A program made the position numbers and the translations under genes. A DNA stretch of 64,000 bases from Pelobates cultripes. Lineage: Eukaryota; Chordata; Amphibia; Anura; Pelobatidae. Below are positions 10,016 to 22,262 of this stretch, piece after piece. Position 1 is the stretch's first letter. Each line of letters opens with the position of its first letter. The notes below the pieces were generated by a model, which was not told the origin of the DNA, ran no database searches, and was given only the letters and a program-made list of their open reading frames with translations. Where the stretch lies: positions 280,114,173 through 280,178,172 of the forward strand of contig OW240913.1 of the NCBI GenBank assembly GCA_933207985.1. The letters run 5' to 3'.

Positions 10016-11369
10016 TCATGTCTAATGCAGCGCTTGTTCTGTGCTTTCTTGGGGCAGTTCCCTGGTGCCCCTTAGCACTCACGTCCCCTCCACTCCTTCC
10101 CTTCTTATTAGCAGGCAGAAGCTCCCAGTATTCAGTCTGGGACAGAGAACAAGGTGGATGTAGTGAGTATACAATTAAGGGAACATGCCACAGTGTTAGA
10201 GAGACCGAAGCAGCAAGAGCATTTGCACAGTGTGCAAACTCATCTTTACCTTAACTAATTTATTGTCAGCCAGTCCACACACTTTTTGTTCCTCTACGTC
10301 CCTCATAAGTTACAATATACAATCCCCTTTTGCACAAAGGAATAGTATGTGAAAAATCATTTAAAAAATCAATGGGCCTATTACATGTGCATTGGCCTGG
10401 AGCTTTAGCTTCATTAACAAATGTTAATTCAACCCTGGTTGTGTATATAAAATGGTGGAGGTAGTCTCTTCTCTATCTTCCCTCTCATTGTCCTGTATGT
10501 AGAGCTCTCTTCATTTGGGATCAGCTCAAGATCACTCTCTCTTGCCTGCCTGTTACAAAATCACAGTTTGATGACCACCTATCATCTCCAAGTACACAGC
10601 TTACACCTGGAAAGCTTCCTGTTAAAAATATATTTTTTTTAAAAATCAGTTTTTTAATTTCTTTGAGTACAAAATGGATCATTCTGTGATTCACTAACAC
10701 AAAGCTAGCAATTCAGAAAAAAAAATCAGTAATATTTTTCCTTTAAACCCTTAAATATGAGATTATTTGGTCAGTGAAGGTTGCTTGCTATATACAGTAT
10801 TTGCATACAACATATAACACATGAAAGTCAGTTATTTCAAAATTCACTTGAGAAAAGGGATGTCAAAATTTCACAGTCTCTCCATAGTGGTTTCTGCACA
10901 AGCAGCAGTTCGTGAAGAAGCAATTCATGACATTTCACAAAACATTATCTTCTCAGCTCAGCAGGGAACAATTGAATAAGCATTGCTTGTTTTGCCACCT
11001 GGGTACATTTTACAGCTTACGTTTAGTATTTGTCATTGAAATTCCTTACTATATTCTAGAAATGTATGGTCCCATGTTATTTGAGCAAGGGATGCTTATA
11101 GACCAATCAGTTAAGGCCTTGTAATTTGTTTTAAATTAATTTCCCTAACCTTTTTGAGTTCAATTGATACAATTATTATTAACATACTTTTCTTGGATTT
11201 AAATAAAAACTGTTCTAAGTTCTAATAGTTTATTAAATAAACGCTTACATGCCTTTTCACCTTGTGTGTATTATTTTGTATTGCATTCATCTACGTTAAT
11301 AACTGTTCAGTTTATCTCTTGGCTTATTCTTAATCCTTGGGTCCCACCACATTTACACTTGTTTGGTCA
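10016..11369. other. No recognisable gene
   Basis: Mixed sequence without repeats I recognise and without convincing open frames. A short AAAT/TTTA-rich stretch lies near 10626-10650. Confidence 0.55.
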
Positions 11370-11727
11370 TAGTTACATAGTTACATAGCTGAAAAGAGAC
11401 TTGCGTCCATCAAGTTCAGCCTTCCTTACATTTGTTTTTTGCTGTTGATCCAAAAGAAGGCAAAAAAAAAAACAGTTTGAAGCACTTCCAATTTTGAAAC
11501 AAACTAGGAAAAAAATTCCTTCTTGACCTCAGAATGGCAGTCAGATTTATTCCTGGATCAAGCAGCTATTAACCTACATTAAAAACTTATATCCTTAAAT
11601 ATTCTGTTTTTACAAGTATGCATCTAATTGCTGTTTGAACATCTGTATGGACTCTGATAAAACCACTTCTTCAGGCAGAGAATTCCACATCCTTATTGTT
11701 CTTACAGTAAAAAAAACTTTCTTTACC

Positions 11728-13174
11728 TTAGACGAAATCTTCTTTCTTCCAGTCTAAATGCATGAATTCGTGTCCTATGTAAAGTCCAGTTTGTGAATAG
11801 ATTTCCACACAATCCCCTCTCAGGCAACATTTTTCTAAACTAAAGAGGTTTAAATTTGTTAACCTTTCTTCATAGCTGATATGTTCCATTCCTTTTATTA
11901 ATTTTGTAGCCCGCCTCTGCACTTTTTCTAGTGCCATAATATCCTTTTTTAGAACAGGTGCCCAAAATTGCACAGCATATTCAATATGTGGTCTTACCAG
12001 TGATTTATAAAGAGGCAGAATGATATTCTCATCCCGAGAATGAATGCTCTATTTTTTTAATGCATTATAATACCTTACTGGCCTTCGCCACTGCTGATTG
12101 ACATTGCACATTGTTGCATAGTTTGTTGTCTATAACAATTCCCAAGTCCTTTTCGTGCTGTTATCCAATTTTCTTCCATTAAGGGTATATGTTGCTTGTG
12201 CATTCTTTATGCCGAAGTGCATAACTTTGCATTTTTCAACATTAAATTTAATCTGCCATTTGAGTGCCCAGTCCCCCAGTCTAAATCTAAATCCCTCTGT
12301 AGCAAAGTAATATCTTGCTCACAGTGTATTACTTTACAGAGTTTGGTGTCATCTGCAAACCCTGAAACATGACTTTCAATGCTTTTTTCAAGATCATTTA
12401 TAAACATGTTAAATAGAAGGGATCCCAGAACTTAAACCCCGAGGGACACCACTTGCCACCTCTGTCCAGCTTGAAAATTTACCATTAATGACAACTTTGT
12501 ATTCTATTTTTAAGCCGATGTTCTACCCAAGAACAAGCATTTTCATCTAGATCGATTTCCTTGAGTTTGAACACTAATCTATTGAACTGAACTGTATCAA
12601 ATGCCTTGGCAAAATACAAATAGATCACATCCACTACAACACCCTGATCTATACTTCTACTTACTTCTTCATAGAACGCAATCAAATTAGTGTGACATGA
12701 CCTGTGCTTCATAAAACCATGCTGATTTTTGCTGATAACCATGTTCTTCTAAAGGAATTCTTGAATATTATCCCTTAATAACCTTTCAAATATTTTCCCA
12801 GCCACAGAAGTTAAGCTCACAGGTCTATGATTTCCAGGCTAGGATTTTGAACCCTTTTTGAATAAAGGAACCACATCACCCTGGTATTGCTATGTCCCAG
12901 TCATTTTTTTCATTACACAATGTCTCAGTACCACATCTGTCTTCCTCCAATCCTCCGGAACACTTCCTGAAAGAAAAGAATCTTGAAAGATTAAAAACAG
13001 AGGTTCACTTATTTCTACACTTAGTTCCTTAAGTACTCGTGGATGAATACCATCAAGCCCTGGAGCTTTGTTTATATTAACTTTCGTTAGTTGCTGCAGC
13101 ACCTTGTCTTGAGTTAACCAATTACAATTATTCTGCAAGTTTTTAGCAGCAATCATTTGCACATCTATTGCCAT
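11728..13174 (-). pseudogene. CR1-like reverse transcriptase and C-terminal domain
   Basis: Fragments in order from the right. 12890-13174 has VNINKAPGLDGIHPRVLKEL and SGSVPEDWR. 12485-12742 has ISKNQHGFMKHRSCHTNL and a degenerate VDVIYLYFAKAFDTV, where the usual catalytic aspartate of the DFAKAFD box is replaced by tyrosine. 12207-12407 has SGFADDTKLCKV, the F-A-D-D catalytic box. 11728-11973 has [20 protein letters not shown] and [18 protein letters not shown], the conserved C-terminal segment of CR1-type ORF2. In the family this enzyme copies LINE RNA at a nicked target. Confidence 0.88.
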
Positions 13175-13184
13175 GGGTTCTTCC

Positions 13185-13550
13185 TTATACGGAAGAGTAA
13201 TGGTTATTGAAAATTCCTGCCTTTACCTGGTCTTCAGTAACTAACACCCCCATTCCAATTTTTAGTGTACCTACACTTTCATTTTTTATTTTTTTTTTAG
13301 AATTTATGTACTTAAAGAATGCTTTGGGGTTGGTTTTGCTCTTTTTGGCCATCATCTTTTTCATTTTGACGTTTAGCGCATCTAATCGCCTTTTTGCACG
13401 TCTTATTGGCTTCCTTATATCTTTTATAGGATGCATCTGATTTGTCCAATATAAATGCTTTATATGCCCTTTTTTATTTTTTATCTCTTGTTTTACTTCT
13501 CTACTAAACCACATTGGTTTTAATTTGTTTCTTTTATATTTATTACCCAA
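13185..13550 (-). pseudogene. CR1-like linker between endonuclease and reverse transcriptase
   Basis: 121 codons, strongly basic (KPMWFSREVKQEIKNKKGH, then AKRRLDALNVKMKKMMAKKS, then NPKAFFKYINSKKK). This matches the lysine-rich spacer between endonuclease and reverse transcriptase in CR1 ORF2, including the closing pattern of an asparagine-rich NNHYSSV before the RT. Confidence 0.8.
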
Positions 13551-13781
13551 TGGTACATACTGAGAAATGTACCTTTCTAATATTTGTTGGAAGATGTTCC
13601 ATTTATCCTCAGTGTTCTTTTCACTAAAGAGTTTATGCCAGTCAATATATTGTAAAGCTGCCCTTAACTTATAGAAATTGGACTTTTTAAAATTATGTTT
13701 TAGTATACCCCATGCGCTTTTGTTTTTTTGAGTTTATTTGAAAGGACACTGTATTGTGATCACTATTTTCCAAGTGCTCAC

Positions 13782-14400
13782 CTACTTGAAAAGATCAACG
13801 TTTTTTGTTAAAACCAGGTCCAGACAAGCGTCCTTTCTAGTTGGTGCTTGTACAAGTTGTGACATGAAGGTGTCATTTAACAAGTTCAAAAACCTAATTT
13901 CCTTTGCTGAGCTACTAGTCCCTCTGTCCCAATTTATGTCCAGGTAATTCAAATCTCCAATAATTAAAGTGTTACCCAGATTTGCAGCTTTCTCAATTTG
14001 CTCAAACAGCTGTTGTTCATCATCAATATTAACATTAGGTGGTTTATAACATATCCCAACCAATAGTTCATTTCCCTTCTTTTGCCCCAAGCAGATATTT
14101 ACCCATAAAGTTTCCACATTTTCCTCATCACATTCCACTTGCTTTAGATTTGGCTTTATCTCATGGTTGACATACAAACATACCCTTCTTGTTTTTTCCT
14201 ATCCTTCCTAAATCACGTGTACCCATTTAAGTTAATTGCCCTGTCATGTGTCTCATCCCACCATGTTTCAGTTATGCCTATTATGTCATATTGTTTAGTG
14301 TATGCTATTGCCTCTAGTTCCCCCATTTTGTTATTTAGGCTTATTGCATTAGTAAGCATACATTTAATATCATGAGTCACTTGTACATCTTGTGAATTAT
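13782..14400 (-). pseudogene. CR1-like AP endonuclease domain
   Basis: 13782-14177 holds NELLVGICYKPPNVN and GDLNYLDINWDRG, equivalent to the GDFNYPDINW box of CR1 apurinic-type endonucleases, and QLVQAPTRKDACLDLVLT. Before it, in other frames, reverse translation of 14210-14370 gives NAISLNNKMGELEAIAYT and YDIIGITETWWDETHD, the N-terminal part of the same domain with the ITETWW box. In the family this domain nicks target DNA. The frame is broken by stops. Confidence 0.87.
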
Positions 14401-14510
14401 CAACATTACATACCTTCTCTGTTCTGAGCTTGCCCTTCCCCCGTCTACACCCCCCTTATACTGAGCTAAAGCCCATCTCCTTTCTGTCCTATCTCCATTT
14501 TGTCAGAAAT

Positions 14511-16050
14511 AATATAGGTAATCAAGAGATAATGTGTGTTCGTATAATATTTACAAAATTTCATGCACAAGCACTGGACTTAAAAACATGTCAAATGCTG
14601 TATACAATTTTTAATGTTCATTAACTCATTAAAAAAATAAAGAATCTAAAAAAAAAAAAGTTTCAGACCTTCAAATTGTGCCTGGTCTTAGCTGATAAAT
14701 GGTTCTTCTAATCATAGCACACTCAAAATGGCTGCCCCCATGGAACAAGGAAATGCAATAGAAACAGTTATTCACTTGTATGTGTTTATTACAAAATAAT
14801 TTACAAGGCTTTATTATGTGTAATATTTTATCATAAGTAATAAAAAAGACGGATGTTTTTCTTTTACAATTCCATCTGTGCTTATTTTTTTGCAACAAAA
14901 CGTGTAACTTAATTGTTTGAAGTTATTGACAATTTCATTCAACATCACACCATACACGTTATATTAATATAATTTTACCACTACGGGCACATCAAACTAT
15001 TAGGCAACTGTTGTCACTCTGTCACTTTGATAACAGTAGTTGAAAGGGTACCTTAGAATTCTAGTGATAGAAGATTTAATTGATGACATCTTCAAACTTT
15101 CAACATAAATTGAGTCTTTTTATCTGGTTAGACAAATCACTATGTTTCTGTGTAATTATAAAGTACAAAATAAGCAAATCAAGCATAACCTACCGTGACT
15201 ACATAAAACACTCTCATTGCCAATCTGAGCCTATATAAATAATGAAATCCTTAGCTTAGTTAGTAGTGTTACTACAAGGTCACTGCAATGCTCTGTTGAG
15301 ACTCTATTTGCTCTGAATATAACCAATGACTTTATCTCACTGTAGTGCAACATAAAGCATGTAAGCCCACCTGGGGATAAGACCCATGTCTGATTCACCT
15401 CCTCTCAATTTTTGACCACAACAGTGCCTCTAAACAGTATATTGTAAAAAAAGAACATTGTTTAAACCCTCAGTTTAAAGAAAACAAGACTGGCAAGCTA
15501 TCAAGTACATCGTGAATCTATTAAACATAAAGCAATCCAATTTTAACCTGAAATATAGCCGGTGCTACTGATTCCATTCAACAGCAAGAACGTATCACTG
15601 TATAGGTCAGTGAAGATCTGGTGGGATTTCCTGTAAACAAGACACGACTGCACTTGACCTGAGTTTCAATAGTGTATTATGTTTTAGGTGAAATGTTAAA
15701 TCAGTCACTATCTACTCTTGTGTTGTTACTTTGGGAAGACTAAGCACAAGAGTACAAGTTTTATGCAATTTAATTGATCTCTTCTTGTAACCAGACAAAT
15801 TATTTTAATGGCACCATTTAAAGTTTAAAATCAGAAAACTCTTTCCATTCCCACAGTGATTACTTCACAATTACAGGCCATGTTTGGATATTAAATAGTT
15901 ATAGATTAGCATGCACTGTTTAATTATTACTAATTATATAAATGTACTTATATTGTTACATTTTCTGATCATAAGCATTTCTGGAATGCTGTTTTTCTTT
16001 TACTAAAAGAAAGTAATATAATAATTGAATGTAGTATACTATACAACTCT
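14511..16050. other. No recognisable gene; AT-rich
   Basis: AT-rich sequence. I saw no repeat or coding family in it. Confidence 0.55.
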
Positions 16051-16493
16051 TTAAAGGACCACTATAGTGCCAGGAAAACATACTCCCCCTCCTGCCCGGC
16101 TCTGGAAGGTGGAAAGGGGTTAAAACTTACCTTTTTCCAGCACAGGGCAGGGAGCTCTCCTCCACCGTTCCTCCCCATTGGCTGAAAGAGCACGCGCGGC
16201 AAGAGCTGCGCGCGCATTCAGCCGGTCGCATAGGAAAGCATTTACAATGCTTTCCTATGGACGCTGGCGTGCTCTCAATGTGAAAATCACAGTGAGAAGT
16301 ACGCAAGCGCCTCTAGCAGCTGTCAATAAGACAGCCGCTAGAGGCTTTGGGGGAAGGCTTAACCAATTCATAAACATAGCAGTTTCTCTGAAACTGCTAT
16401 GTTTATAAAAGAATGGGTTAACCCTAGCTGGACCAGGCACCCAGACCACCTCATTAAGCTGAAGTGGTCTGGGTGCCTAGAGTGGTCCTTTAA
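16051..16493. mobile_element. MITE copy A, TTAA target, inverted ends
   Basis: Starts TTAA-AGGACCACTATAGTGCC and ends GTGCCTAGAGTGGTCCT-TTAA, so an approximately 435-bp body with inverted ends sits between two TTAA sites. Inside are smaller hairpins (AAAGCATTTACAATGCTTT near 16233; AACATAGCAGTTTC with GAAACTGCTATGTT near 16372-16405). No coding region. TTAA targets fit Kolobok or piggyBac; the AGG-type end favours Kolobok, an inference. A longer sister copy lies at 46028-46530. Confidence 0.85.
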
Positions 16494-16569
16494 CCCCTTA
16501 AGGACACATGACATGTGTGACATGTCAGGATTCCCTTTTATTCCAGAAGTTTGGTCCTTAAGGGGTTAA
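16490..16569. mobile_element. Small TTAA MITE, copy 1
   Basis: An 80-bp palindromic element from TTAACCCCTTAAGGACACA to TCCTTAAGGGGTTAA. Its left TTAA is the same four bases as the right TTAA of MITE A, so the two are joined through a shared target site. Confidence 0.8.
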
Positions 16570-16665
16570 TCAATAGCCAGAAGCATCATGTTTGGTTTAA
16601 ATTTTTTCTTATAATTTATTCAAGAGTGTATTGCAGAGTAACACATATGATGAAATATCAACCTT
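16570..16665. other. Short spacer without features
   Basis: AT-rich spacer between two copies of the small MITE. Confidence 0.5.
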
Positions 16666-16745
16666 TTAACCCCTTAAGGACACATGACATGTGTGACATG
16701 TCATGATTCCCTTTTATTCCAAAAGTTTGGTCCTTAATGGGTTAA
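16666..16745. mobile_element. Small TTAA MITE, copy 2
   Basis: A second 80-bp copy, closely similar to copy 1, from TTAACCCCTTAAGGACACA to GTCCTTAATGGGTTAA. Confidence 0.8.
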
Positions 16746-16813
16746 GGACATATGACGGTAATATTCCGTTATGATTCCCTTTTATTCCAGAAGTTGTGTC
16801 CTTAAGGGGTCAA
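16742..16813. mobile_element. Small TTAA MITE, copy 3 (variant)
   Basis: Shares its left TTAA with the right TTAA of copy 2. The left half is a variant (ATGACGGTAATATTCCGT) while the right half keeps the common TTCCCTTTTATTCCAGAAG. The right TTAA has decayed (GGGGTCAAA). Confidence 0.7.
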
Positions 16814-17764
16814 ACGGACTGTGCTCTAGAATGTATTTTGTATCACAGAAGCAGTTTTTTAAATTATCATTTTGATATTTGTCTTTTGGACAAATCAGGT
16901 ATTTATCTTTAGCAAAGTATTTGTTGCCGTCAAACTTGATTTTATTATAGATTTATGTTTTTTATTCATTCTCTTTGCACTCCTGCTGTGCAGTCTACCA
17001 ACAGTTTCCTAAGTATGCACATTGTCCAGATGTGATTATCCTTATTAGATTTAATTTCTGTTAATTATTTGGTGTGCCCTACAGCCCTTTATAATAAAAA
17101 CTGGGTCTTATTTTATGATCAATAATTAGCAATAAAATAGCCAGAAGCATATGCTTTGATGCTATGCAGTTCTCCTTTGAAGCTTCCTTATGCCTAAAGA
17201 AAAATATTTATTCAAGCAAAATAAAAATAAATAAATACAAACTTAGTACAACTTCTAAAATATCCATCTATACAACTGCAATATGTTCTAACTGGTAAGA
17301 CGTTTTTAGATGAATTAATAAAACAGGTGTTCTGAGCTTGTCAGAGTGGGGATCGAGTGTAAAAATAAACAAATGGTGGTCCATACTACTTTTTATAAAT
17401 GTCTATCTCTTCATTCCATACCTTCTTAGAAAGTGTGTTGGAGCCAATAGAAAAAAAAAACTTGGTGGGTACCTCAAGATCCTGTATAGCTTAAATGGTG
17501 CTCATTAAGAAACCCCTTTATTAATAGTACTGCAAAACCTCAATATATTTATAATTTTCCAGATGGGTGAACTTTTATACTATTCCTAAACGTATGTGCC
17601 CATTTTCTACAGATGTTTGTCATGAACTCCTGTAGGAGTGTGGAAGCTGGCGTCCTGCCTCTGACTATGGTCCTGGTCTGAGACCCTGTTTGGAAGTTAC
17701 CCTGCCCAGCCACCATTAGCAGCTTTCCCTCTGTGACTCTGGTTTAGGCACTTTGCCACTAGAC
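16814..17764. other. No recognisable gene
   Basis: AT-rich. A more GC-rich patch at 17630-17760 might be a decayed LTR or MITE flank, but nothing firm can be said. Confidence 0.5.
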
Positions 17765-18157
17765 AGCTACTAGAGGGACTTCTGTGTTTATAGAACACGA
17801 AAAGTATTTTAAAACGACGCTGGACGTCCTCATGCTATGTGAGGACCTCCAGCGTCGAGGAAACCCCCATAGGAAAGCACTGAAAGGATTATTCAATGCT
17901 TTCCCAAGGGGAGGTATAATGCCATGGCCGCGCACACGCATTAGGTCTCCCCCGCTGGCTGACGTCGGTGGGGAAGGAGCGTGGGCGCAGCCTGACCCAG
18001 CGCCGAGGGACATCGGCGCTGGACTCCGGTAAGTGACTGAAGGGGTTTTAGCCCATTCAGCAACTTGGGATGGGGGGTGGGAGGGAGTGGGGCACTAGAG
18101 GGTCCTGCAGTGCCAGGAAAATGGATATGTTTTCCTGGCACTGGAGAATCCCTTTAA
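17765..18157. mobile_element. MITE copy C (related subfamily), left end decayed
   Basis: The right end reads CACTGGAGAATCCCT-TTAA. Inside is a strong hairpin at 17811-17857 (CGACGCTGGACGTCCTCA against TGAGGACCTCCAGCGTCG) and GTGCCAGGAAAA motifs shared with copies A and B. No matching left TTAA end is clear. Confidence 0.65.
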
Positions 18158-18816
18158 TTTATGGGCCTTGGGGAACCCTAGTACTGCTATTATATTTTAT
18201 TATTTTGAGTTCTTTTGTTGGTAGACTTTGCTTCAACACAATCTTTACTTCATTTACCCTATTATTAATTGGGGCTCTGAAAGACAGTATACTTTACATT
18301 AAAGCTTTATTTTTCATCAAATATTTTTTTTTTAAGTTCAGGGATTTTGTTTTCTTGGAGGTATCCCACCAAAGAATTGGTAAAATGCATGTTGTGTGTG
18401 TATATTTAAAAAATATATATAAATATTTGACTAGAAACTATTACAAGATTAATATCACAGGTGGTTTTAAAAAGGTAAAACGTGTAAACCTGATGTATTT
18501 TTCCCAGCTGGACCTGATTTTATTTTTGTGAAAAAAAATAAAATATTCTGTGTTCAGATTTGCCAAAGTATCCATTTTACCTTAAAATTCTACATAGCTT
18601 TTTCCAAAACATTCTGTTCTGCTATACATATATACTTTCAGGTGTGTGTAGGAGGATGTTTAGTAACTTTAATTTACTTCTACTTCACTAGTTTTCAGTC
18701 AGATTCTAATTACCTCTACTTACCATTACGTACAAAAGGTTGCTAGGACATGAAAAATTATACTAAACTCAAATTAATGCCAAAAAGAACACACTGGCAG
18801 AATTCCCAAATGTATT
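18158..18816. other. No recognisable gene; AT-rich
   Basis: Very AT-rich sequence. The 153-codon open frame at 18070-18531 (a phenylalanine-rich, low-complexity read-through from MITE C) has no family features and I do not accept it as a gene. Confidence 0.55.
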
Positions 18817-20640
18817 TAACCCTTTAAGGACACAGCTTCAATCGCTTGTCTTACCCTTAAGGACACAAGCCATTTTTGCATTTTTTGCTGTTTGTGTTCA
18901 AACACAATCTGCATCTCTGTCATTTATTGCACCAACACATATTATACACCGTTTTTTAAAGGGCAAACTGGTATTAATTTGATGCCACATATACATAGAT
19001 ACATTCTCATTAATTATAAAAAAATTCCAAAAAATGGAAAAACAAAACAAAAAATAATTTCTTTCCCAGTTTTGGCAAAATTAGCGTGTGTATAAAGTGT
19101 CCAGCTTAGAAAAAGTAATTCAAAATAAATTCATTTATGTGTCTTGATTAATAGAGTACATAATATCTATAGGATTTCAGCTTATTTTGAAAGTTACAGG
19201 TAACAAAATAAAAGGATGAAAATAAAATTTTGATGTGAAACTATTTTAGAAGTGGGTATGTTTGTCTTGTAGTTTTAGTAGAAATCACAGAAAACAAAAT
19301 TGCCACACAAAAGTATATATTTATATATAGTAGACATCACGGGCTATTTACCTAAGGTTAGTTTGACACTTTTTATGTAGCCATTTCATCGCCAATCTCT
19401 GCTAAATATTGGAGTAAAATTGTGTTTTTTCTCTATTTTGGCATATATACATACAACAAGGTTTTTGTAATGTGTATTTCGTAAAGCTGGTGTGTGCTAT
19501 TCCTGCACAGAACCCTAAATTGTGTTCAGCTACATATGCTGAGTATAATGATGCCCCCATTGTATTCATTTGGCACTATTCTGTAAAGCTACAATGCCAT
19601 ATAAGAGACAAGGCTATTCCAGTTTCTATAGTTAGAATTTCCGTAGATGCATTTGACAGGCCTATGTTTCATTTTGGGTTATTATAGCAGTATGAATGTT
19701 CAAATAACCCCACAATGGACTTTAATTTGATAAAGCAGACGCCCCAGGGTATCTTATATGGTGTATATTGTGCCTGAACCTGTCACCATTTTTTCACCAA
19801 TTTATGTCAATGTTTGTGGTGAGGGGAAAAAATGGCATTTCTACATATATGTTGCATTTTTGCTGAGTATTTCTTACACTTGATATGTACCACTGTCATT
19901 TAAAAAGAAACAAATTATGCTCAGTTACATCTTCTGAGTAAAACAATATGCCCAATGTATGACCTAGACACTATTTTCTGAAGTTACAGTGCTGTAAAAG
20001 AGACGTGACAAGTTCAGGTTTTTAAGTGTGAATTTTCATGGAGGGTTTTGATGCGTCCATATTCCGCTTTGGAACACTTGAGCAGGCTACATATTCCAAT
20101 TACACCATAAACGCATACCATTTCTTAAAAAAGACATCCCAGGGTAATTCAACAGGCACATTTTGAATCTTAGCGTGGGATAATATTTCCGCTAGCTTGT
20201 ACCAAGTGTAGTGGTAATAAGCATTTTTTCTGCCTTTTTGACACACAAAGTGAGTTTGCACAGTATGTTTGAGTACACCAATACCCTGTATGTACCTTTG
20301 CCAGGTATATGTGGACATTGAAAGGGCACATTTGAGACACAGCCCTTCCAGTTTTTTCAAACTTAGAATTTTTACGCTGTGTCCATGTCCCATTTTAGTT
20401 TATTTTAGCAGGCTATATAATCCGACTAGTCCATAAAGGCATGCCATTTCTTAAAGAAGATATCCCAGGGTATTTCAAAAGGCAAATTTTGAACCTTAGC
20501 GTGGAATCAGTTTTCCGCTAGTTGTACCAAGTGTAGTGGTAATAAGCATTTTTTTCTGCCTTTTTGACACAAAAAGTGAGTTTGCACAGTATATTTTGCA
20601 AACCTTATGTGTGTTACGACTGTATAATACTTCATATGTT
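18817..20640. repeat. Large decayed repeat with ~326-395 bp internal units
   Basis: Begins TTTAACCCTTTAAGGACACAG, like an extended relative of the small TTAA MITE. Internally, units starting near 19686, 20081 and 20407 align with one another: 20081 and 20407 are 326 bases apart and very similar (CATTTCTTAAA..AGA, ATCCCAGGGTA, TTAGCGTGG, TTGACACA.AAAGTGAGTTTG). The 19686 unit, 395 bases before, is more diverged. There is no coding function. A matching right end is not visible; MITE E follows directly. Confidence 0.7.
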
Positions 20641-20864
20641 ACTGAGGTAGACCGGAGGAGCGTCAAACCCGCTGGATTCATGCTGTGTGGAGCATTGCCA
20701 TGGTAATGCAATGCTGATAGACAGCCACTAGAGGAGGACTTAACACTGCAAGGTAATTATTGCAGTTTATAAAAACAGAAATAATTACACTTGTAGGATT
20801 AAGGGTGATGGGAGTTGGCACCCAATGGGCAGAAGTGGTCTGGGTGCCTGGAGTGTCCCTTTAA
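20641..20864. mobile_element. MITE copy E, right half
   Basis: Ends with GAAGTGGTCTGGGTGCCTGGAGTGTCCCT-TTAA split across 20831-20864, the same right terminus as copies A and B, preceded by the shared GACAGCCACTAGAGG motif. The left half is missing. Confidence 0.7.
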
Positions 20865-21630
20865 TATATAATTTGTGAAATTGAGAGCTGTTTATAGGAG
20901 ATATTAGGCATACTAGGAACAAAGTATGAGTAAAAAAAAGATTACTTCCATATGAAATAGCAGTGTTTACTTTGCACATGCATACTGTATATATGGCAAT
21001 TTTTACAACTTGATGGGGTGTATGAAATTTGAAATGATAGTGCTATTTTTAGCATGCAGGGTAAATATCGTCATCTAGACTTTGTCACCAAGGCATGTTT
21101 TTCAGAAGATTGGACACAACATGAAATGAAAAAGGATTCTAAGAAAAATTTAGCCAAATGTTCATTTAGTCGACTGACTACGAGAAACCAATCTACTCTG
21201 TCCAGCACTGCAAGCTTATATGGACATGTCATGAAAGTTGGAGGTTGTATTAGCTTTATTTGAAATTCCTTTAATTAAAAAAATCAAAGTTTACAGGTAA
21301 AAAAAAAAAAAACATTTTTGCAAATACCATTTTATAAAGTAAGTTAAAAATTATAGCGAACCAATTCTCAATGTCAAATTGAAGCAATAAGACAACAAAA
21401 GGGAAATTATATAAAAGGATGCATAAAATGCCAAATCTTAAATTATGCTTACTAAATAAAAAATAAATAAAAGTAAAGCATTGTAAAAGAATAGGGTGGA
21501 TGAAAACAGGTTAAAAACCAAAGTATTTGCGCGCTTACAGCACTAGCAGTAAGTAAATAGTTAAAAGCCCTCTGCAATGCGTAATTAATTATGTGGGGCA
21601 GGCCAGTACTTGCTAGCCCGCCACAACATG
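20865..21630. other. No recognisable gene; AT-rich
   Basis: AT-rich with a poly-A run at 21299-21312. No features. Confidence 0.55.
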
Positions 21631-21639
21631 AAAATAGTC

Positions 21640-21870
21640 ACAATAAAATAAAGACTTAGTCCACTTCTCTGCCCTCACCTATGGCCAATGGGTCAGGGTA
21701 ATTAGTTAACTAAAACATGAGGAGCTTGTAATATCTCCCACTTGCTCCCACCTATGGTCAGAGGGTGGGGGCTATTAAATGGCAGTTGGGAGCTATTAAA
21801 ATATAAATAGGAGTACCATTAATGGCGGGTGGAGGCTTTAATTAATGTAATGGAGGTGGACCTAGTGCTG
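21640..21870. repeat. Decayed G-rich ~69-bp array relative
   Basis: Words such as GAGGGTGGGGGCTATTAAAT and GCGGGTGGAGGCTTTAATTA resemble the GGTGGGGGCCCTAAAT unit of the arrays at 38225, 40844 and 44507. It looks like an old, highly diverged copy of the same family. Confidence 0.45.
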
Positions 21871-22262
21871 TTAAAATTCCATAATTTTCACCATATTTTG
21901 CCCATCATACAAAATACAGAGTTTAGTGAATAAGTCAAATTGTGGTTTGTGAATGTGAGAGGAGGCTGGCGAACCACAGGTAAGAAATCAAAACATTCTA
22001 AAATAGCGCATTCGAATGTGGCTTTCTGAAGCTTTTCAATAAACTGTGGTACAACTCATTGAGGAAGGTTGAAAGCTCAAACTCTAGCTTAGTGCACCTG
22101 CCACTTCCATGCAAGTGGAAGAAAAACTCCCTGGCTGTATACCGGTAGTGACAGGCAGGGAGGTGCTTCTGGTCCAAATATGAAAGTGCATTTAGAGGCG
22201 TTACTAGTAACCACATGTCCCTGGGGCAGAAAATTGCCCTGGGGCCCCCCATGCGTCTCATT
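21871..22262. other. No recognisable gene
   Basis: Sequence between the decayed array and the minisatellite; nothing identified. Confidence 0.5.

Larger units (their letters stand above)
11370..14510 (-). mobile_element. CR1-like LINE, nearly full ORF2, many frame breaks
   Basis: A LINE on the minus strand. The 3' end lies at about 11370 and is built of repeated CTATGTAA words, a tail typical of frog CR1/L2-type LINEs. Reading right to left, the endonuclease domain is followed by a linker, the reverse transcriptase and the C-terminal domain, all in order but split over many frames. The 5' end, near 14510, is probably truncated shortly before the endonuclease. Nothing here can be expressed as an intact protein. 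Confidence 0.9.
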
